In this document: piece by piece, positions 1 through 5,198 of the stretch
Layout of the letters: each line of letters begins with the position of its first letter
How positions within the stretch are numbered: position 1 is the first letter of the stretch
Source: Chloroflexota bacterium
Lineage (GTDB): Bacteria; Chloroflexota; Limnocylindria; Limnocylindrales; CSP1-4
Direction of reading: 5' to 3'
Assembly (NCBI GenBank): GCA_017881985.1
Contig: JADGQH010000152.1
Location: 1-7,741 of the forward strand
DNA length: 7,741 nt
Notes under the pieces: model-generated
What the model was told of the DNA's origin: nothing
The model's input: the letters and a program-made list of their open reading frames with translations, nothing else
The model's database searches: none
Made by a program: the position numbers and the translations under genes

Positions 1-1
1 G

Positions 2-412
2 GACGGGGGCCGCCACCCGATCGTGATGGGCAGCTACGGGATCGGCGTCGGACGCGCCCTCGCCTGCGTCGTCGAGGCGCATCACGACGCGAAGGGGATT
101 GCCTGGCCGGCGGAGGTTGCCCCGTATGCCGCGCACCTCGTCTCGCTGGGCGCCGCGAAGGACCCGCACGTCGCGGAGGTTGCCGGGCGGCTCCACGACC
201 TGGCCCTCGCCTCCGGGCGCGAGATCCTGTGGGACGACCGCGACGAATCGCCGGGCGTGAAGTTCACCGACGCCGAGCTCCTGGGGATGCCCCTCATCAT
301 GACGGTCAGCCCGCGCTCGCTCGCCGCGGGTGGCGTCGAGGTGACCATCCGGGCGACCGGCGAGCGCGCGATCGAGCCGCTTGCGGACGTGGAGGCGCGC
401 CTCCGCGGCTGA
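2..412 (+). CDS. proS: Prolyl-tRNA synthetase, C-terminal part (5' truncated by the window edge)
   Basis: Cytoplasmic class II aminoacyl-tRNA synthetase that charges tRNA-Pro with proline. Only the last 136 residues are visible, since the reading frame is open from base 2 to the TGA at 410-412. The fragment begins with DGGRHPIVMGSYGIGVGR, which is class II motif 3 with its ATP-binding arginine. It continues through the HHD..GIAWP segment into the anticodon-binding domain (from about VAPYAAHLVSLG onward, with DDRDESPGVKFTDAELLGMP). This is the bacterial type of ProRS, and the wording of the motif 3 to HHD stretch resembles Chloroflexota enzymes (recognition from memory). The internal ATG at 23 is not a real start because the conserved protein clearly extends upstream. 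The C-terminus looks complete. The next gene starts about 20 bases downstream. Confidence 0.95.
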   Translation, partial: DGGRHPIVMGSYGIGVGRALACVVEAHHDAKGIAWPAEVAPYAAHLVSLGAAKDPHVAEVAGRLHDLALASGREILWDDRDESPGVKFTDAELLGMPLIMTVSPRSLAAGGVEVTIRATGERAIEPLADVEARLRG

Positions 413-431
413 GCCCGCCGCGAGCGCCGCC

Positions 432-1646
432 GTGGACCCTCTCGCCCTCGCCGCCGTCGGTGCGCTGGGCGTCGCCGCGCTCGTCCTTGCCGTCGGGTTG
501 CAGCGTCGCGGGTCGTCGCGTGCGACTCCTGCTTCCGCCCCTCCGGCGCCCGATCTCGAGCGGGCGCTCGGGCGCGCGGCTGCCGCCGAGGAACGCGCGG
601 CCGCGGCATCGCGCGACGTGGACGGCCTCATCGATCTCGCGGGGATCGGCGTGGTTCGCATCGCGGGCGACCTGACCGTGGTGAGCGCGAACGAGCCCGC
701 GGCGCGACTGCTTGCCCGGCGGGCGTCCGGGCTGCCCGGTCGGAGCGTGATGGAGGCGTTCACCGACCACCGGCTCGAGGAGATCGTCAGGACGGCCCTG
801 CGGACCGGGACCGCCGGCGGCGAGCTGGCGATGCGGACTGCCGAGGCCCCGACGCTCCTCGTCCGGGCGCGACGCACGACGGACGGGGGCGCGTGGCTCG
901 TCCTCGAGGACGTCTCCGAGCTGCGGCGGCTGCAGCGCATCCGGACCGAGTTCATCGACAACATCGCGCACGAGCTGCGCACGCCGCTGACGACCGTGAG
1001 CCTCCTCGCGGAGACGCTCGCGCTCGAGGCCGACCAGCTTCCGCGGCGAACGGCCGAGCGGATCGCGAAGATCGAGGTGGAGACCGGCCACCTCGTCCAG
1101 ATGGTCAACGAGCTGCTGGACCTCTCGCAGATCGAGAGCGGGGGCGCTGCGCTCGTCCTCCATGACGTCGATCTCGCGCACCTCGCCAATGCGACCGTGG
1201 AGCGCCTCAGCCTCTTCGCCGAGCGGCAGGGCGTCCGCCTGGTGGTCGAAGCCGGTGGCCCCGTGCCGCTGGTGCGCGGAGACGGCGAGCGCCTGGGCCA
1301 GGCGCTCCTGAACCTGCTCCACAATGCCGTGAAGTTCAGCCCGGCCGGCGCCGAGGTCGTGGTGCGGGTGGTCGCCGGTGAGCACGAGGCCATCGTCACA
1401 GTGGTCGATCATGGCCCGGGCATCCCGCGCGCAGCGCTGCCACGCGTCTTCGAGCGCTTCTACAAGGGCGACCGGGCGCGCACGCGCGGCGTCGGCGGGA
1501 CCGGCCTCGGCCTCTCGATCGCGCGCCACGTCGTCGAGGCGCACGGCGGCAGGATCTGGGTGGACTCGGAGGAGGGGAGTGGCTCGACCTTCGGGTTTGC
1601 CGTCCCGCTGGCGGGGCCGGACCTGGGCGCGACGCCGGGCGCCTGA
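432..1646 (+). CDS. PhoR/SenX3-like membrane sensor histidine kinase with PAS domain
   Basis: Transmembrane sensor kinase that autophosphorylates on histidine and passes the phosphate to a response regulator. From the GTG at 432 it is 404 residues. One hydrophobic segment (about residues 3-22, followed by QRRG) anchors it. A PAS-like domain covers about 62-160 (GLIDLAGIGVVRI...NEPAARLL). The HisKA H-box FIDNIAHELRTPLT has its phospho-accepting His at 180. The ATPase domain shows N-box LLNLLHNAVKFS (Asn 298), G1 DHGPGIP (326-332), F-box FERFYKGD and G2 GGTGLGLSIA (from 355). The start is uncertain: the frame is open back to a TTG at 381, which would overlap proS, while the GTG at 432 lies just before the membrane helix, but neither has a clear Shine-Dalgarno. 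No sizeable extracytoplasmic loop is present, so sensing is probably internal, as in SenX3/PhoR. A phosphate role is inferred from pst-phoU nearby. No response regulator lies in the window. Confidence 0.9.
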   Translation: MDPLALAAVGALGVAALVLAVGLQRRGSSRATPASAPPAPDLERALGRAAAAEERAAAASRDVDGLIDLAGIGVVRIAGDLTVVSANEPAARLLARRASGLPGRSVMEAFTDHRLEEIVRTALRTGTAGGELAMRTAEAPTLLVRARRTTDGGAWLVLEDVSELRRLQRIRTEFIDNIAHELRTPLTTVSLLAETLALEADQLPRRTAERIAKIEVETGHLVQMVNELLDLSQIESGGAALVLHDVDLAHLANATVERLSLFAERQGVRLVVEAGGPVPLVRGDGERLGQALLNLLHNAVKFSPAGAEVVVRVVAGEHEAIVTVVDHGPGIPRAALPRVFERFYKGDRARTRGVGGTGLGLSIARHVVEAHGGRIWVDSEEGSGSTFGFAVPLAGPDLGATPGA

Positions 1647-1648
1647 GC

Positions 1649-2308
1649 ATGCTGCTCCTGGCGCATCGCGGCGACCATGCCAGCGTGCCCGAGAACACGC
1701 TCGCCGCGTTCGCGGCAGCAATCGCACGACCGGGTTGCGACGGCGTGGAGCTCGACGTTCGGGCCTCCGCCGATGGCGTGGCCGTCGTCCTCCACGACGC
1801 CACCCTCCGGCGCGTCCAGGGACGACCCGAGGCGGCGGCGGACCTGCCAGCTGCCGCCCTCCGCGCGCTGGGCGTGCCGACCCTCGCGGATGTCCTGGCC
1901 ACCTGCCCGCCCCCCGCGTTCCTCGATATCGAGCTGAAGGAGGATCTGGGCGCGATCGCCGTGGAGGCACTTCGCGCCGCCCGCGTCGACGCCCGCGGGA
2001 TCCTCGAACGGGCCGTCATCTCGTCATTCGAGCCGGCGATCCTCCACGCGATCCGACGCCTCGCGCCGGGCTGGCCGTGCTGGCTCAACGCGAACGATCT
2101 CGAGCCCGGGACGCTCGAGGCAGCGGTGGCCCTCGGCTGCCGCGGCATCTCCGCGCAGGCGAGCGCCATCACCCCACGGGCAGCGAAGGCCGTAGCGCGG
2201 GCCAGGCTCGACCTGGCGGCGTTCACCTTGACCGACCCGCGCATGCTCGGACGGCTGGCCCGCCTCGGCTGCGTTGCGGCGTGCGTCGAGGGCGCTGCCC
2301 TTACGTGA
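1649..2308 (+). CDS. Glycerophosphodiester phosphodiesterase (GDPD family)
   Basis: Hydrolyses glycerophosphodiesters from lipid headgroups to glycerol-3-phosphate plus an alcohol. The 219-residue TIM-barrel protein carries the family signature in order: AHRG (His6, Arg7), PENT (Glu15), the metal ligands VELDV (Glu34, Asp36), LHD (His49 as second catalytic His), LDIELK (Glu95, Lys97) and SSF (125-127). No signal peptide is visible, so it should be cytoplasmic (UgpQ-like). It is shorter than the usual 230-250 residues. Its C-terminal end, GCVAACVEGAALT, lacks the usual barrel-closing wording of G(V/I)DGI.TD.P type. The ATG lies 2 bases after the kinase stop, so the two genes are probably co-transcribed and translationally coupled. 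Its stop overlaps the convergent acetyltransferase gene by 8 bases. A phosphate-scavenging role is inferred from context. Confidence 0.92.
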   Translation: MLLLAHRGDHASVPENTLAAFAAAIARPGCDGVELDVRASADGVAVVLHDATLRRVQGRPEAAADLPAAALRALGVPTLADVLATCPPPAFLDIELKEDLGAIAVEALRAARVDARGILERAVISSFEPAILHAIRRLAPGWPCWLNANDLEPGTLEAAVALGCRGISAQASAITPRAAKAVARARLDLAAFTLTDPRMLGRLARLGCVAACVEGAALT

Positions 2309-2756
2309 CCGCCCGGCGCATCGCGGGAACGCTCGACGGGCAGGCGCTCATGAACTCGACCGAGCCGGCGATGCCGGCTGGCGCGGCGGCCCGGTCGGCC
2401 GGCTGCCAGCCGCGAGCCGCGAAGAACGAGCCGGCGGTCTCGGTCAGGAGCCAGGCCTCGCGGGCGCCCGCGGCGCGTGCGTGGTCGAGCGCCCGGGCGA
2501 GCAGCGCGCTGCCGAGCCCGTGCCGGCGCCCGCCAGCCGTGACGGCCATGGACCGAAGGAGCGCATCGGTCTCGAACAGCTCCAGCGCGACGCAGCCCAT
2601 CAGGCAGCCGTCGTCGGCCCGCGCGACGAGAAGGTGGCCGCCCTGCGCGCACGCGGCGAGCCCCTCGCGGGTCAGGGCCGCCGCGGCGAGGAGCTGCTCG
2701 ACCTCGGGAAGCTCGTCGACGGTCGCGATCCGGATCTCCGGGAACGGTGCCGTCAT
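2301..2756 (-). CDS. arsN2: ArsN2-like GNAT N-acetyltransferase (arsenic-linked)
   Basis: Acetyl-CoA-dependent N-acetyltransferase of 151 residues. The GNAT fold is clear: an N-terminal IRIATVDELPEVEQLL segment, the LLRSMAV strand, the acetyl-CoA pyrophosphate loop GGRRHGLGSALL (about 75-86) and a C-terminal TAGSFFAARGWQPADR segment. The ending, with AGSVEFMSACPSSVPAMRR, matches my memory of the ArsN2 family found in arsenic resistance operons. The related ArsN1 enzymes acetylate arsinothricin and phosphinothricin, but the ArsN2 substrate is less certain. Start: the ATG at 2756 overlaps the arsM stop as ATGA, so coupling is likely. An in-frame ATG at 2768 would add four residues inside arsM and has no advantage. 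The TAA stop (2301-2303) overlaps the convergent phosphodiesterase gene. Last gene of the small-ORF/arsM/arsN2 unit. Confidence 0.85.
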   Translation of the reverse strand: MTAPFPEIRIATVDELPEVEQLLAAAALTREGLAACAQGGHLLVARADDGCLMGCVALELFETDALLRSMAVTAGGRRHGLGSALLARALDHARAAGAREAWLLTETAGSFFAARGWQPADRAAAPAGIAGSVEFMSACPSSVPAMRRAVT

Positions 2757-3637
2757 CCGCAGCAGCATCCGGGGCCGCAGCTCGATTCCCCGTCGATCGC
2801 TCCCGCGCCGAGGAGGACCTGCCCGGCGGGGGGCAATGCGCGCGCCTCGAGGAGTCCCGCGCTCGCAGCTGCCGCGGCATCCATCGCGCTGGCGCCCTGA
2901 CCGTCGGCGGGCCGGACGGCGGCGACGATCGCCCCGTAGAGCCCGTCGCCGACCGCATGCGTCGGGGTCAGGCGGATCCCGGTCAGCCCTGCCTCGGCGA
3001 GGCCGGCGGCGTACTCGCCGAACGAGAGCGCCCCGGCGATGCAGCCCGCGAAGTCCCCCCGCTCGGCCCGATCGGCCGGCGACAGGTCATCGTCGGCGAC
3101 CACGTCGCTCACCCCGACGCGCCCGCCGGGCCGCAGGACGCGCGCGATCTCCGAGAAGACGCGGGGCTTCTCCGTCGAGAGATTGATCACGCAGTTGCTG
3201 ATGACAACGTCGACCGACGCGTCGGGGAGCGGGATCGTCTCGATCTCGCCCTTGAGGAAGACGGCGTTCTCGACGCCGGCAACGGCCGCGTTGCGACGGG
3301 CGAGCTGCAGCATCTCGTCGGTCATGTCCAGGCCGTAGGCGATTCCGCCCGGGGCCACGCGCCGCGCCGCGAGCAGGACGTCGATGCCGCCACCCGACCC
3401 GAGGTCGAGGACGGTCTCGCCGGGGCGGAGGTCCGCGACGGCGGTCGGGTTGCCGCAGCCGAGGCTGGCCGCGACCGCGTCGGCGGGCAGCGGTCCCAGC
3501 TCGTCCGGCGTGTAGAGGCCCGGCCCGAAGATCGGGTCGCCAGGACCGTCGGAGCCGCAGCAGCCGGGCCGCTCGAGGACCGTGAGCGCCGCAAGCGCGT
3601 AGTGGTCGCGCACGTCGGCGCGAAGCTGGTCGGTCAT
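2753..3637 (-). CDS. arsM: Arsenite S-adenosylmethionine methyltransferase ArsM
   Basis: Cytoplasmic class I methyltransferase of 294 residues that methylates As(III) to mono-, di- and trimethylated forms using SAM. Motif I is VLDLGSGGGIDVLLAAR (76-92), followed by the acidic GLDMTDEML. Conserved arsenic-site cysteines are visible: Cys61 in LGCGNPTA, Cys149 in ISNCVINLS and Cys199 in GCIAGAL. The 149/199 spacing of 50 equals that of Cys174/Cys224 in the characterised algal ArsM. A further pair lies in RPGCCGSDG (26-27). After the catalytic domain, a low-complexity Ala-rich linker (about 243-283) leads to the Cys-rich end SSCGPGCCCG. Start: the ATG at 3637 overlaps the upstream small ORF stop as ATGA. 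The frame stays open further upstream (to an ATG at 3739), but that extension is Arg/Pro-rich shadow sequence. Expected to be repressed by ArsR through the divergent promoter. Confidence 0.94.
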   Translation of the reverse strand: MTDQLRADVRDHYALAALTVLERPGCCGSDGPGDPIFGPGLYTPDELGPLPADAVAASLGCGNPTAVADLRPGETVLDLGSGGGIDVLLAARRVAPGGIAYGLDMTDEMLQLARRNAAVAGVENAVFLKGEIETIPLPDASVDVVISNCVINLSTEKPRVFSEIARVLRPGGRVGVSDVVADDDLSPADRAERGDFAGCIAGALSFGEYAAGLAEAGLTGIRLTPTHAVGDGLYGAIVAAVRPADGQGASAMDAAAAASAGLLEARALPPAGQVLLGAGAIDGESSCGPGCCCG

Positions 3638-3831
3638 CGGAGTCCGGCCGTGAGCGCGATCTCGTGGCGATCGAGCGCGGCGAGCAGGCGGTCGACGAGG
3701 CCGACCCGGCAGCACCGTGCCACCTCGGCGGCCAGCCACGCAAGTCGGCGGCGTTCCTGGCGCGCCGGCATCTCCTCGAGCCGGCGTTCGGCGAGAATGA
3801 CTTCGGAGAACATTGCGGTGGAGATGAGCAT
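3634..3831 (-). CDS. Small hypothetical protein (65 aa), first gene of the arsM operon
   Basis: I do not recognise a named family. The 65-residue product is helical and charged: a short hydrophobic start (MLISTAMFSEVILAE), then an Arg/Glu-rich stretch (RRLEEMPARQERRRLAWLAAEVAR), an adjacent cysteine pair (CCRVG, residues 41-42) and an amphipathic end (LVDRLLAALDRHEIAL). It somewhat recalls short Arg-rich ORFs of high-GC Chloroflexota and Actinomycetota. Evidence that it is real: it begins about 37 bases after a well-formed promoter; GAGG (3842-3845) lies 10 bases before the ATG; its TGA overlaps the arsM ATG as ATGA; and about 83 percent of its codons end in G or C by hand count. An ATG at 3813 is an alternative start without a Shine-Dalgarno. 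It could be an arsenic-related accessory protein, a small regulator, or chiefly a leader that couples translation into arsM. Confidence 0.65.
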   Translation of the reverse strand: MLISTAMFSEVILAERRLEEMPARQERRRLAWLAAEVARCCRVGLVDRLLAALDRHEIALTAGLR

Positions 3832-3841
3832 CGGAGTGGTG

Positions 3842-3845
3842 CCTC
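3842..3845 (-). promoter_or_regulatory. Shine-Dalgarno GAGG for the 65-aa ORF
   Basis: GAGG on the minus strand, 10 bases upstream of the ATG at 3831. It supports that start over the internal ATG at 3813, which has no purine-rich site before it. Confidence 0.5.
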
Positions 3846-3874
3846 GGGCTGCGGTGTGAGTGGTCGATGGCGGG

Positions 3875-3903
3875 AATCTAGGCTATATATCGAGAGTTGT
3901 CAA
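3875..3903 (-). promoter_or_regulatory. Sigma70-type promoter for the small-ORF/arsM/arsN2 operon
   Basis: Minus strand: consensus -35 TTGACA (3903 to 3898), a 17-base spacer, then -10 TAGATT (3880 to 3875). The predicted start is near 3868, giving a 5' leader of about 37 bases before the small ORF. The region is strikingly AT-rich against a background near 70 percent GC. The -35 box overlaps that of the arsR promoter on the other strand and lies within the CTATAT/ATATAG dyad, so ArsR binding would block it. Confidence 0.75.
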
Positions 3904-3908
3904 TATAG
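3883..3908. promoter_or_regulatory. Putative ArsR operator (inverted repeat CTATAT-N14-ATATAG)
   Basis: Perfect 6-base arms CTATAT (3883-3888) and ATATAG (3903-3908) flank 14 bases that contain both overlapping -35 boxes. AT-rich imperfect dyads of this sort are typical of ArsR/SmtB operators, and arsR autoregulation is established for the family. A second partial dyad, TATCGA (3888-3893) with TCGATA (3916-3921), overlaps it, so the exact half-sites are uncertain. One bound dimer here could shut off both directions. The repeat is seen directly; its role as operator is inferred. Confidence 0.6.
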
Positions 3909-3925
3909 AAGTTCATCGATAGAAT
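3897..3925 (+). promoter_or_regulatory. Sigma70-type promoter for arsR, probably leaderless
   Basis: Plus strand: -35 TTGTCA (3897-3902), a 17-base spacer, then -10 TAGAAT (3920-3925). The expected transcription start, 7 to 8 bases after the -10, falls at 3932-3933, exactly at the ATG at 3933. No Shine-Dalgarno precedes either candidate arsR start. The upstream ATG at 3924 lies inside the -10 box and could not be on this transcript. Confidence 0.72.
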
Positions 3926-3932
3926 GCACGAC

Positions 3933-4370
3933 ATGGCGCGCGTCGACGATCCCGATGTCCGGCTGCTGGGAGCCCTGGCCGATCCGGCGCGTCTCGCGAT
4001 CGTACGGCAGCTCGCGGCGGACGGGGCGGTCTGCGCCTGCGACGTTGCACCGGCCGCCGGCCTCTCCCAGCCCACGATCTCGCATCACCTGCGCGTCCTG
4101 CGCGAGGCGGGCGTCGTGCGTGGGGAGCGGCGCGGGACGTGGATCTGGTACGCCCTGGAGCCCGTCGCAAGCGAGCGGCTGGCGGCCCTCGGCGCGGCCC
4201 TCCGGCCCGGCGATCCGCGGCCGGCCGCGGCCCTCCGTGGCGCGCTTATCGGCGAAGCAGGTCGGGCGGGACGAGCCAGCGCAGCTCGGCGGAACCGGCC
4301 GCCAGCGGCCGCTCCACGTCGAGCAGCGCGAAGGCTCCCTTCCGCATCCGAAGGCCCGGCGACCCCGTGA
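3933..4370 (+). CDS. arsR: ArsR/SmtB-family arsenic-responsive transcriptional repressor
   Basis: Homodimeric winged-helix repressor that leaves its operator when As(III) binds. From the ATG at 3933 it is 145 residues: LADPARLAIVRQLA opens the fold; GAVCACDVAPAAGLS carries the cysteine pair Cys34/Cys36, corresponding to the ELCVCDL arsenite site; SQPTISHHLRVLREAGVV (45-62) is the recognition helix; and ERRGTWIWYALEP forms the beta wing. The start at 3933 is chosen because the promoter predicts transcription beginning there; an ATG at 3924 would add three residues. Family members usually end near 100-120 residues. Here an Arg/Pro/Ala-rich tail of about 41 codons runs antisense over the sixA 3' end. 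Only 23 of those 41 codons end in G/C, against about 91 of 104 before it, so the tail looks like read-through rather than a conserved domain. Confidence 0.92.
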   Translation: MARVDDPDVRLLGALADPARLAIVRQLAADGAVCACDVAPAAGLSQPTISHHLRVLREAGVVRGERRGTWIWYALEPVASERLAALGAALRPGDPRPAAALRGALIGEAGRAGRASAARRNRPPAAAPRRAARRLPSASEGPATP

Positions 4371-4722
4371 GCGAGGCCAGGAGGTCGCTGAAGTCCGGGT
4401 CGTGACCGACGAGGACCGCTCGAGCCGGCGTCCCCGCCTCGTCCAGGATCGCGTCGACGGTGGCGAGATCCAGGTATGCCGCCAGCCGCGGGTCGACGTG
4501 GATCGAGACACCCAGCCGGTCGGCGACGATCTCGGCCGTCTCGCGGGCGCGCACGAGTGGCGAGGTGAGCACCGCGTCCGGGACGAACCCAGCCTCGGCC
4601 AGGAGGCGGCCGAGCCGCTCGGCCTGCTGGCGCCCTTTGTCGCTGAGAGGCCGCAGGTCGTCCGGCCGATCCCAGCGTTCCGGGTCGCCGGCGTGCGCGT
4701 GGCGCAGCAACCCCAAGTCCAT
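4246..4722 (-). CDS. sixA: SixA-type phosphohistidine phosphatase (histidine phosphatase superfamily)
   Basis: 158-residue member of the RHG/histidine-phosphatase superfamily, SixA branch, which removes phosphate from phosphohistidine on signalling or phosphotransfer proteins. Motifs: LLRHAHAG with the nucleophile His8 after Arg7, LRPLSDKGRQQAERLGRLL, LTSPLVRARETAEIVA (active-site Arg and Glu61) and VGHDPDFSDLL (second active-site His107). The ending AELRWLVPPDLL is typical of SixA. Start: the ATG at 4722 (MDLGLLRH, the usual SixA opening) has GGGAGG 7 bases upstream. An ATG at 4728 overlaps the arsC stop as ATGA but sits only 1 base from that Shine-Dalgarno. It is the last gene of the pst operon. 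In Escherichia coli SixA acts on ArcB and the nitrogen phosphotransferase system; the target here is unknown. Its 3' end overlaps arsR by 125 bases, tail to tail. Confidence 0.88.
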   Translation of the reverse strand: MDLGLLRHAHAGDPERWDRPDDLRPLSDKGRQQAERLGRLLAEAGFVPDAVLTSPLVRARETAEIVADRLGVSIHVDPRLAAYLDLATVDAILDEAGTPARAVLVGHDPDFSDLLASLTGSPGLRMRKGAFALLDVERPLAAGSAELRWLVPPDLLRR

Positions 4723-4724
4723 CC

Positions 4725-5198
4725 TCATGCCTCCCGGCTAATCGGCTCGGGTCCCCGGTCTCGGCCGCGCCGGGCCACCTCGGCGAAGGGCTTGAGCCGG
4801 ATGCTGATCTCGCCCAGCACGCGCCGGAAGACCACGAGCCGCTCCGCATCGGTCCCGCGTGCAGCCGCCGGGTCGTCGAACCCCCAGTGGATCGACGCGT
4901 GCTCACCGGGGAAGACCGGGCAGGCCTCGCGTGCCTGGTCGCAGACGGTGATGACGTAGTCGAACGGCTCGTCGAGGAATTCGACGACCGACTTGGAATG
5001 CGCCCCCGACCAGTCGATCCCGATCTCGGAGAGCGCCCGGAGCGTCATCGGGTTGACCGTTCCCGGGTGCGTGCCCGCGGAGTGGACCTCGAAGTCGGGC
5101 CCGCCGATGCGGCCGAGGATCGCCTCCGCCATCTGGCTCCGCGCAGAGTTGCCGGTGCAAACGAAGAGCACCCGGACGGGTGGCTGCGACTCCGTCAC
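4725..5198 (-). CDS. arsC: Arsenate reductase ArsC, thioredoxin-coupled (LMW-PTP fold)
   Basis: Cytoplasmic enzyme of 157 residues reducing As(V) to As(III). The N-terminal P-loop VLFVCTGNSARSQMAEA contains the nucleophile Cys14 and Arg20 (CX5R). The redox pair Cys86 and Cys93 sits in VITVCDQAREACPVFPG. The spacing 14/86/93 matches Cys10/Cys82/Cys89 of the staphylococcal thioredoxin-dependent enzyme, so thioredoxin recycling is the likely mechanism rather than glutaredoxin. The DDPAAARGTD segment is also typical. The GTG start at 5198 overlaps the phoU stop as GTGA, with GAGG 10 bases upstream. It is therefore translated with the Pst transporter genes, not with arsR/arsM. This makes functional sense because Pst also imports arsenate. 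A short polar C-terminal tail follows the fold (RRGRDRGPEPISREA). Confidence 0.95.
   Translation of the reverse strand: MTESQPPVRVLFVCTGNSARSQMAEAILGRIGGPDFEVHSAGTHPGTVNPMTLRALSEIGIDWSGAHSKSVVEFLDEPFDYVITVCDQAREACPVFPGEHASIHWGFDDPAAARGTDAERLVVFRRVLGEISIRLKPFAEVARRGRDRGPEPISREA
4730..4735 (-). promoter_or_regulatory. Shine-Dalgarno GGGAGG deciding the sixA start
   Basis: GGGAGG on the minus strand lies 7 bases before the ATG at 4722 but only 1 base before the ATG at 4728, so it favours the shorter sixA product. It is embedded in the last codons of arsC. Confidence 0.6.

Noticed and set aside
404..422. GC hairpin CGCGGC/GCCGCG around the proS stop as a terminator
   Set aside because: Six-base stem with a 7-base loop and no T-run; such stems are expected by chance at this GC content, and the kinase gene begins 10 bases later.
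306..1970. 554-codon open frame on the minus strand across the kinase and phosphodiesterase
   Set aside because: Arg/Pro/Gly-rich translation with no domain, antisense to two well-supported genes; typical shadow frame in GC-rich DNA.
1396..2958. 520-codon minus-strand open frame
   Set aside because: Overlaps arsM and arsN2 in another frame and runs antisense to the phosphodiesterase; composition is shadow-like.
1378..3186. 602-codon open frame on the plus strand across kinase, phosphodiesterase, arsN2 and arsM
   Set aside because: Spans several real genes on both strands and has a low-complexity basic composition without motifs.
2753..3739. ArsM starting at 3739
   Set aside because: The 34 extra residues are Arg/Pro-rich and lie in another frame of the small ORF; the ATG at 3637 begins the conserved protein with an ATGA overlap.
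4246..4370. A frameshift joining or splitting arsR and sixA
   Set aside because: Both genes are convergent, each has its full domain and its own stop; the overlap reflects arsR read-through rather than a broken gene.
3664..4959. 431-codon plus-strand open frame crossing the ars control region, arsR, sixA and arsC
   Set aside because: Would include the divergent promoter region as coding and has no recognisable domain; arsR, sixA and arsC explain the sequence.
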